From positions 1 through 64,000 of the forward strand of contig NZ_UUIS01000096.1 in assembly GCF_900589395.1 (NCBI RefSeq): DNA of 64,000 bases, in the 5' to 3' direction. Source of the stretch: Pseudomonas viridiflava. GTDB taxonomy: Bacteria > Pseudomonadota > Gammaproteobacteria > Pseudomonadales > Pseudomonadaceae. Made by a program: the position numbers and the translations under genes. The notes below the pieces were generated by a model. The model was not told the DNA's origin and searched no databases. It was given only the letters and a program-made list of their open reading frames with translations. Positions 61,464 to 64,000 of this stretch are shown piece after piece (positions within the stretch are counted from its first letter, which is position 1; every line of letters begins with the position of its first letter).

Positions 61464-62201
61464 TCAGGCCTGTTCGACCGAACCAATGAAATTGGCCAGT
61501 TCGGGGGTCTGCGGGTGGGCCATCAGGTCTTTCGGATTGCCGGTTTCATGCACCTTGCCCTGGTGCATGAACACCAGTTTGTCGCCCACTTCACGGGCAA
61601 AACGCATTTCGTGGGTGACCATGATCAGCGTCATGCCATCAGCGGCCAGTTTGCGCACCACGCTGAGCACTTCGTTGACCAGTTCAGGGTCCAGTGCCGA
61701 GGTGATTTCGTCGCACAGCAAGACCTTGGGCGACATGGCCAGCGCCCGGGCAATCGCCACACGTTGCTGCTGGCCGCCGGACAGGCGGTCCGGGAAGGCA
61801 TCGAACTTGTCACCCAGGCCGACGCGGTCGAGCATCTGCCGGGCCAGCGCGGCGGCCTCGCTGCGCGAGGTCTTTTTCACCACCTGCGGGGCCAGCATGA
61901 CGTTCTCGCCCACCGACAGGTGGGGGAACAGATTGAACTGCTGGAATACCATGCCGACCTTCTGGCGCAGGCTGCGCAAGTCGGCGCGGGCGGCGTCCAG
62001 GTATTCGCCGTCGACCTCGATCACGCCGTCGTTGATCGACTCCAGGCCGTTGAGCGTGCGCAGCAGCGTGCTCTTGCCCGAGCCGCTGCGGCCGATGATC
62101 GCCACCACCTGGCCCTGTTCGACGGTCAGGTCGATGCCTTTGAGCACGTGGTGGTCGCCGTAGTATTTGTGCAGCGCAGAAACTCTAAGCAGTGGTGGCA
62201 T
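61464..62201 (-). CDS. Amino-acid ABC transporter ATP-binding protein
   Basis: The 245-residue ATPase has Walker A GRSGSGKSTLLRTL, Q-loop VFQQFNLFPHLSV, signature LSGGQQQRVAIARAL, Walker B VLLCDEITSALDPEL and the switch His in VTHEMRFAREV, the GlnQ/HisP polar amino-acid class. AGGAGG lies 5 bases upstream of the ATG at 62,201. Its first 17 bases overlap the end of the upstream permease gene, so translation is coupled. Confidence 0.93.
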   Translation of the reverse strand: MPPLLRVSALHKYYGDHHVLKGIDLTVEQGQVVAIIGRSGSGKSTLLRTLNGLESINDGVIEVDGEYLDAARADLRSLRQKVGMVFQQFNLFPHLSVGENVMLAPQVVKKTSRSEAAALARQMLDRVGLGDKFDAFPDRLSGGQQQRVAIARALAMSPKVLLCDEITSALDPELVNEVLSVVRKLAADGMTLIMVTHEMRFAREVGDKLVFMHQGKVHETGNPKDLMAHPQTPELANFIGSVEQA

Positions 62202-62835
62202 GCAGCCTCCTTTCCAGCTGGCGCGCGCAGAGCGACAGGGGATAGCACAGGATGAAATAGCCCAGGGCCACAAACCCGTAGACCATGAAGGGTTCGAACG
62301 TGGCGTTGGCCAGCATGCTGCCGGTCTTGGTCAGTTCGGTGAAACCGATGATCGAGGTCACCGCCGTGCCCTTGACCACCTGCACCGAGAAACCCACGGT
62401 GGGCGCCACGGCAATGCGCAGGGCCTGGGGCAGGATGACGTAGCGCATCTGCTCAAGCGGGTTCAGGGCCAGGCTGGCCGAGGCTTCCCACTGGCCCTTG
62501 CTGATCGACTCGACGCAACCGCGCCAGATCTCGGCCAGGAACGCACTGGTGAACAGCGTCAGTGCCACGGCCGCCGCCGCCCAGGGCGAAATGTCCAGGC
62601 CCAGCAAGGCGACGCCGAAAAACACCAGGAACAGCTGCATCAGCAGCGGCGTGCCCTGGAACAGTTCTATATAGATGTGCGCCAGCCAGCGAGGCCCGGC
62701 CTTGCTCGACAGGCGCATGCCCATGATCAGCAGGCCCACCAGGCCGCCGCCGATGAACGCCACCAGCGACAGCGCCAGCGTCCATTGCAGGCCGGTCAGC
62801 AGGTTGCGCAGGATGTCCCAAAGCGTGAAATCCAT
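62185..62835 (-). CDS. Amino-acid ABC transporter permease
   Basis: The 216-residue permease has five membrane helices and the HisM/GlnP-type segment IYIELFQGTPLLMQLFLVFF plus the EAA loop QWEASASLALNPLEQMRYVI. The ATG at 62,835 shares one base with the stop of the next permease gene upstream. GAGGAACGG lies upstream. Subunits with the neighbouring permease probably form a heterodimer. Confidence 0.92.
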   Translation of the reverse strand: MDFTLWDILRNLLTGLQWTLALSLVAFIGGGLVGLLIMGMRLSSKAGPRWLAHIYIELFQGTPLLMQLFLVFFGVALLGLDISPWAAAAVALTLFTSAFLAEIWRGCVESISKGQWEASASLALNPLEQMRYVILPQALRIAVAPTVGFSVQVVKGTAVTSIIGFTELTKTGSMLANATFEPFMVYGFVALGYFILCYPLSLCARQLERRLHATTA

Positions 62836-63500
62836 CAGCCGTTCCTCGCGATGTAGCGTCGCCCGACCCACGCCAGCAGTTGCCGGATCAGCAGGGCCAT
62901 GCACAGGTAGATCAGGGTGGTGACGATGTAGGTCTCGAAGGCGCGGAAGTTGCGTGACTGGATGAAATTGGCGAAGAAGCTCAGTTCTTCAGTGGCGATC
63001 TGTGAGCAGACCGCCGAGCCCAGCATGACGATGATGATCTGGCTGCTCAGCGCCGGCCAGACCTTGCCCAGCGCCGGTACCAGCACCACATGCCGGAACG
63101 CCTCGAAGCGGGTCATCGCCAGTGCGGCGGCCGCTTCGAGCTGGCCCTTGGGAATGGCCTGGATGCCGGCGCGGATGATCTCCGTCGAATAGGCGCCCAG
63201 GTTGATCACCATGGCCAGGATCGCGGCCTGCCATTCGCTGATTTGCAACCCCAGCGACGGCAGGCCGAAAAAGATGAAGAACAGTTGCACCAGAAACGGC
63301 GTGTTGCGGATCAACTCGACATAGATGCCGAAGAGGGCGGAGAACGGTTTGATGTTCCACGCCCTGACCAGTGCCCCGACGATGCCCAGGCTGACCCCGA
63401 GCAGCGTGCCGATGGCGGTCAGCTCAAGGGTAAACAGCGCACCGCGCAGCAACAGGTCGGTGTTCTGCACCACCGGTGTGAAGTCGAAATCATAGGCCAT
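62835..63500 (-). CDS. Amino-acid ABC transporter permease
   Basis: The 221-residue permease parallels its neighbour: GIYVELIRNTPFLVQLFFIF and the EAA loop QLEAAAALAMTRFEAFRHVV, with five predicted helices. Start MAYDFDFTPVVQNTDLLL is typical of the HisQ/GltJ class. It follows the binding-protein gene by 30 bases and is coupled to the second permease by a one-base overlap. Confidence 0.92.
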   Translation of the reverse strand: MAYDFDFTPVVQNTDLLLRGALFTLELTAIGTLLGVSLGIVGALVRAWNIKPFSALFGIYVELIRNTPFLVQLFFIFFGLPSLGLQISEWQAAILAMVINLGAYSTEIIRAGIQAIPKGQLEAAAALAMTRFEAFRHVVLVPALGKVWPALSSQIIIVMLGSAVCSQIATEELSFFANFIQSRNFRAFETYIVTTLIYLCMALLIRQLLAWVGRRYIARNG

Positions 63501-63530
63501 GAGCGGGTCTCGTCAGTGCGACTCAAGCGA

Positions 63531-64000
63531 TCAGAGGTCAGCCGGCAGCGGTTGCTTGAGCCATGTGGTCGAGGCTTTCTCCAGGCTGCCGTCGGCCTTG
63601 GCGGCATTGAGGATCTCGTTGACCCTGGCCAGCAGCTCCGGTTGGCCCTTGTTCACCCCGACGTACACCGGCGAGTCCTTGAGCTTGACCTTCAGCGCCG
63701 GTACGCGCTTGGGGTTGCGCTCGCTGATGGCGACCATGACCACGTTGCCGCTGGCAATCAGGTCGGTCTGCCCGGCCAGGTAGGCGGCGATGGTCGAGTT
63801 GTTGTCTTCGAAGCGCTTGATGGTCGCGCCTTGCGGGGCCACGGCGCTGAGCTCGATGTCCTCGATGGCGCCACGGGTCACGCTGATGGTCTTGCCATTG
63901 AGGTCGGCCATGTCTTTGATCGGTGCGTCAGGCGGTCCGAACACGGCCAGGTAGAACGGCGCATAGGCGCGCGAGAAGTCGATGACCTTTTCGCGGTCGG
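63531..64000 (-). CDS. Amino-acid ABC transporter substrate-binding protein, C-terminal fragment
   Basis: The frame continues past the right edge; 156 C-terminal codons are present. Visible segments (FSRAYAPFYLAVFG, DLNGKTISVTRGAIEDIELS, NNSTIAAYLAGQTDLIASGN, VNKGQPELLARVNEILNAAK) fit the SBP_bac_3 family of polar amino-acid receptors. It is the first gene of the ABC operon. Ligand cannot be assigned. Confidence 0.9.
   Translation of the reverse strand, partial: DREKVIDFSRAYAPFYLAVFGPPDAPIKDMADLNGKTISVTRGAIEDIELSAVAPQGATIKRFEDNNSTIAAYLAGQTDLIASGNVVMVAISERNPKRVPALKVKLKDSPVYVGVNKGQPELLARVNEILNAAKADGSLEKASTTWLKQPLPADL

Overview
The window is a piece of a high-GC Pseudomonas chromosome, most likely a non-aeruginosa species of the putida/fluorescens type. 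The basis is a long block of genes in the order known from Pseudomonas: glnK-amtB-yjbQ-sutA, HAD-xerC-DUF484-dapF-lysA-lipoprotein, cyaY, cyaA, argH, algZ-algR-hemC-hemD-hemX-hemY, dsbB-like, algQ, FKBP, algP, ABC-F and hemB-ppk-ppx. I saw no rRNA, tRNA, CRISPR array, insertion sequence, integrase or prophage gene.

Region 1 (1-84) holds the first 28 codons of comM/yifB. Region 2 (about 225-22,615) is an accessory block between comM and ubiK, genes I would expect to be neighbours. It encodes a polyamine-type ABC importer (two paralogous binding proteins, two permeases, one ATPase), GMC and DAO-type flavoprotein oxidases, an aldehyde dehydrogenase, a GabT-like aminotransferase, a succinate-semialdehyde dehydrogenase, a GhrA-like 2-hydroxyacid dehydrogenase, a D-malate/tartrate dehydrogenase, a malate:quinone oxidoreductase, a bicupin, one intact and one motif-less HAD protein, and three regulators (two LysR, one Lrp). 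Together they read as uptake of an amine or amino-alcohol, its oxidation and transamination, and entry into the C4-dicarboxylate pool. The substrate is not known. Two copies of a roughly 133-bp regulatory segment lie in front of the second binding-protein gene and in front of the permease pair.

Region 3 (23,159-35,810) is core: ubiK, nitrogen control and ammonium transport (glnK-amtB), sutA, the lysine/diaminopimelate and xerC operon, frataxin, class I adenylate cyclase and small conserved genes. Region 4 (35,990-51,409) holds GST, argH, the AlgZ/AlgR two-component system, tetrapyrrole genes hemCDXY, a DsbB-like protein with an unusual cysteine pattern, the anti-sigma factor AlgQ, an FKBP isomerase, the histone-like AlgP, a YheS-type ABC-F ATPase, an MscS-type channel and an RhtB-type exporter.

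Region 5 (51,464-61,381) contains a four-gene envelope operon (COG3014 lipoprotein, YcfL, LpoB-like, CsgG/LpoB-like) with a clear sigma-70 promoter, then elbB, dedA, hemB and the convergent polyphosphate pair ppk/ppx. Region 6 (61,464-64,000) is an amino-acid-type ABC importer, cut by the window edge in its binding-protein gene.

Several convergent neighbours overlap at their 3' ends (DUF1289/cyaA, algP/TIGR02444, ppk/ppx), and others are separated by compact hairpins. Starts were chosen from ribosome-binding sites and family lengths, so many genes are shorter than the longest possible reading frame.
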